Assembly: GCA_002421405.1 (NCBI GenBank)
Contig: DIJY01000024.1
Coordinates: 1-5,858, forward strand
From: Caryophanales bacterium UBA5632
GTDB lineage: Bacteria; Bacillota_I; Bacilli_A; Izemoplasmatales; Hujiaoplasmataceae
Direction of reading: 5' to 3'
Length of the DNA stretch: 5,858 nucleotides
Shown piece by piece: positions 5,307 to 5,858 of this stretch; the stretch's first letter is position 1; every line of letters starts with the position of its first letter. The notes beneath the pieces are model-generated. The model saw only the letters and a list, made by a program, of their open reading frames with translations. It ran no database searches and was not told where the DNA came from. The position numbers and the translations under genes are program-made.

Positions 5307-5858
5307 AATCTATATGATATTGGCCTAATTTTCTAAATTTTAAATACCGATTTTCAAGTAGTTTTTCTTTTGGAACTTGCGTAAGTCGATTCAATTCCAA
5401 TTCTAAGTGGTTTTTTAAGTGCGTGAACCCAGCATGAAAAGAAATATGAAGTCCGCCCTCTTCCATTAAAACGGTATCGATGACTTCGAGTTGAAACAAA
5501 TCCGCTGCTGTTAGTTTCATCAGAGAAGCGACTTCAGCGGCTTTACTAGCATCTTTGAATAAAATAGATGCAAAGCCTTCCGGTGAGAGAATTGAATAGA
5601 TGCTGTTTTCAAACATCGCAACACTGTCGCCAACGCCAATGCCTAAAGCGCCGCCACTCCCGCCTTCACTTAATACAATCGCAATAATGGGCACTTTAAT
5701 TCGGCTCATTTCGCGTAAGTTTACAGCAATGGCTCCTGCTTGACCTCGTTCTTCAGCGCCAATACCAGGGTATGCCCCAGGGGTATCGATGATACATAGA
5801 ATAGGGCGGTTAAATTTTTCAGCTTGTTTCATGAGTCTTAATGCTTTTCGGTATCCCT
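5305..5858 (-). CDS. accA: acetyl-CoA carboxylase carboxyltransferase subunit alpha (5' end outside window)
   Basis: Seen: the reading frame stays open to the right edge, so the gene is cut at its 5' end. The last bases read GYRKALRLM, a conserved AccA stretch that continues upstream of the first internal Met. About 183 C-terminal residues are visible; the family is usually about 315-325. Crotonase-like carboxyltransferase motifs follow in order: DTPGAYPGIGAEERGQ, then SEGGSGGALGIGVGD (the GG pair that forms an oxyanion hole), then SPEGFASIL, and the usual C-terminal helical tail ending NRYLKFRKLGQYHID. Known: with AccD it transfers the carboxyl group from carboxybiotin on AccB to acetyl-CoA, giving malonyl-CoA in the cytoplasm. 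The stop codon TAA merges with the ribosome binding site of fabH, which starts 13 bases on. Inferred: accB, accC and accD probably lie upstream, off the right edge. The visible part shows no damage. Confidence 0.96.
   Translation of the reverse strand, partial: GYRKALRLMKQAEKFNRPILCIIDTPGAYPGIGAEERGQAGAIAVNLREMSRIKVPIIAIVLSEGGSGGALGIGVGDSVAMFENSIYSILSPEGFASILFKDASKAAEVASLMKLTAADLFQLEVIDTVLMEEGGLHISFHAGFTHLKNHLELELNRLTQVPKEKLLENRYLKFRKLGQYHID

Larger units (their letters stand above)
61..5858 (-). other. FAS-II operon accA-fabH-fabK-fabD-fabG-fabF-fabZ
   Basis: Seven same-strand genes with gaps of 13, 9, 3, -17, 11 and -4 bases in transcription order. No gap can hold a separate promoter, and most ribosome binding sites sit in or next to the previous stop codon. 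This supports one transcript with coupled translation. The promoter and any operator lie beyond the right edge. Inferred from layout only; no transcript data. Confidence 0.9.

Noticed and set aside
5305..5832. accA starting at the internal Met at 5832
   Set aside because: The frame continues upstream through GYRKALRL, which is conserved AccA sequence, so the Met is internal and the gene is cut by the window edge.

Overview
The window is one contiguous run of type II fatty acid synthesis (FAS-II) genes, all on the minus strand. In transcription order (right to left) it reads accA (3' part only), fabH, fabK, fabD, fabG, fabF, fabZ. Every gap between neighbours is 13 bases or less, and two pairs overlap (fabD/fabG by 17 bases, fabF/fabZ by 4). 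This is the layout of a single polycistronic operon whose promoter lies beyond the right edge. Only the last 60 bases at the left edge, downstream of fabZ, are non-coding.

The genes cover nearly one full cycle. AccA is a subunit of acetyl-CoA carboxylase and helps make malonyl-CoA. FabD moves malonyl onto acyl carrier protein (ACP). FabH performs the first condensation, FabF the later condensations, FabG reduces the 3-ketoacyl-ACP, FabZ dehydrates, and FabK (a flavin enoyl-ACP reductase) closes the cycle. Missing from the window are ACP itself and the other carboxylase subunits (accB, accC, accD). The carboxylase genes are probably upstream, since accA is cut by the right edge; acpP must be elsewhere. 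No fatty acid regulator gene (FapR or FabT type) is present here.

The organism is most likely a low-to-moderate GC member of the Bacillota or a relative near the Mollicutes (Acholeplasma/Izemoplasma/Erysipelotrichia-like is a low-confidence guess). The reasons are the AT-rich third positions, strong AGGAGG ribosome binding sites, use of FabK, and Firmicutes-like FabD and FabK sequences. TGG codes for Trp and TGA ends fabF, so this is the standard bacterial code and not the Mycoplasma code.

I see no undescribed system. This is conserved core metabolism. The points worth a second look are residue-level: a FabH about 11 residues shorter than the E. coli enzyme in one loop, with Thr at the primer-pocket position; a FabG lacking the usual Arg in its nucleotide-binding motif; FabD variants beside the active site and a 9-bp in-frame tandem duplication; and the order of the operon, with accA ahead of fabH and no acpP.
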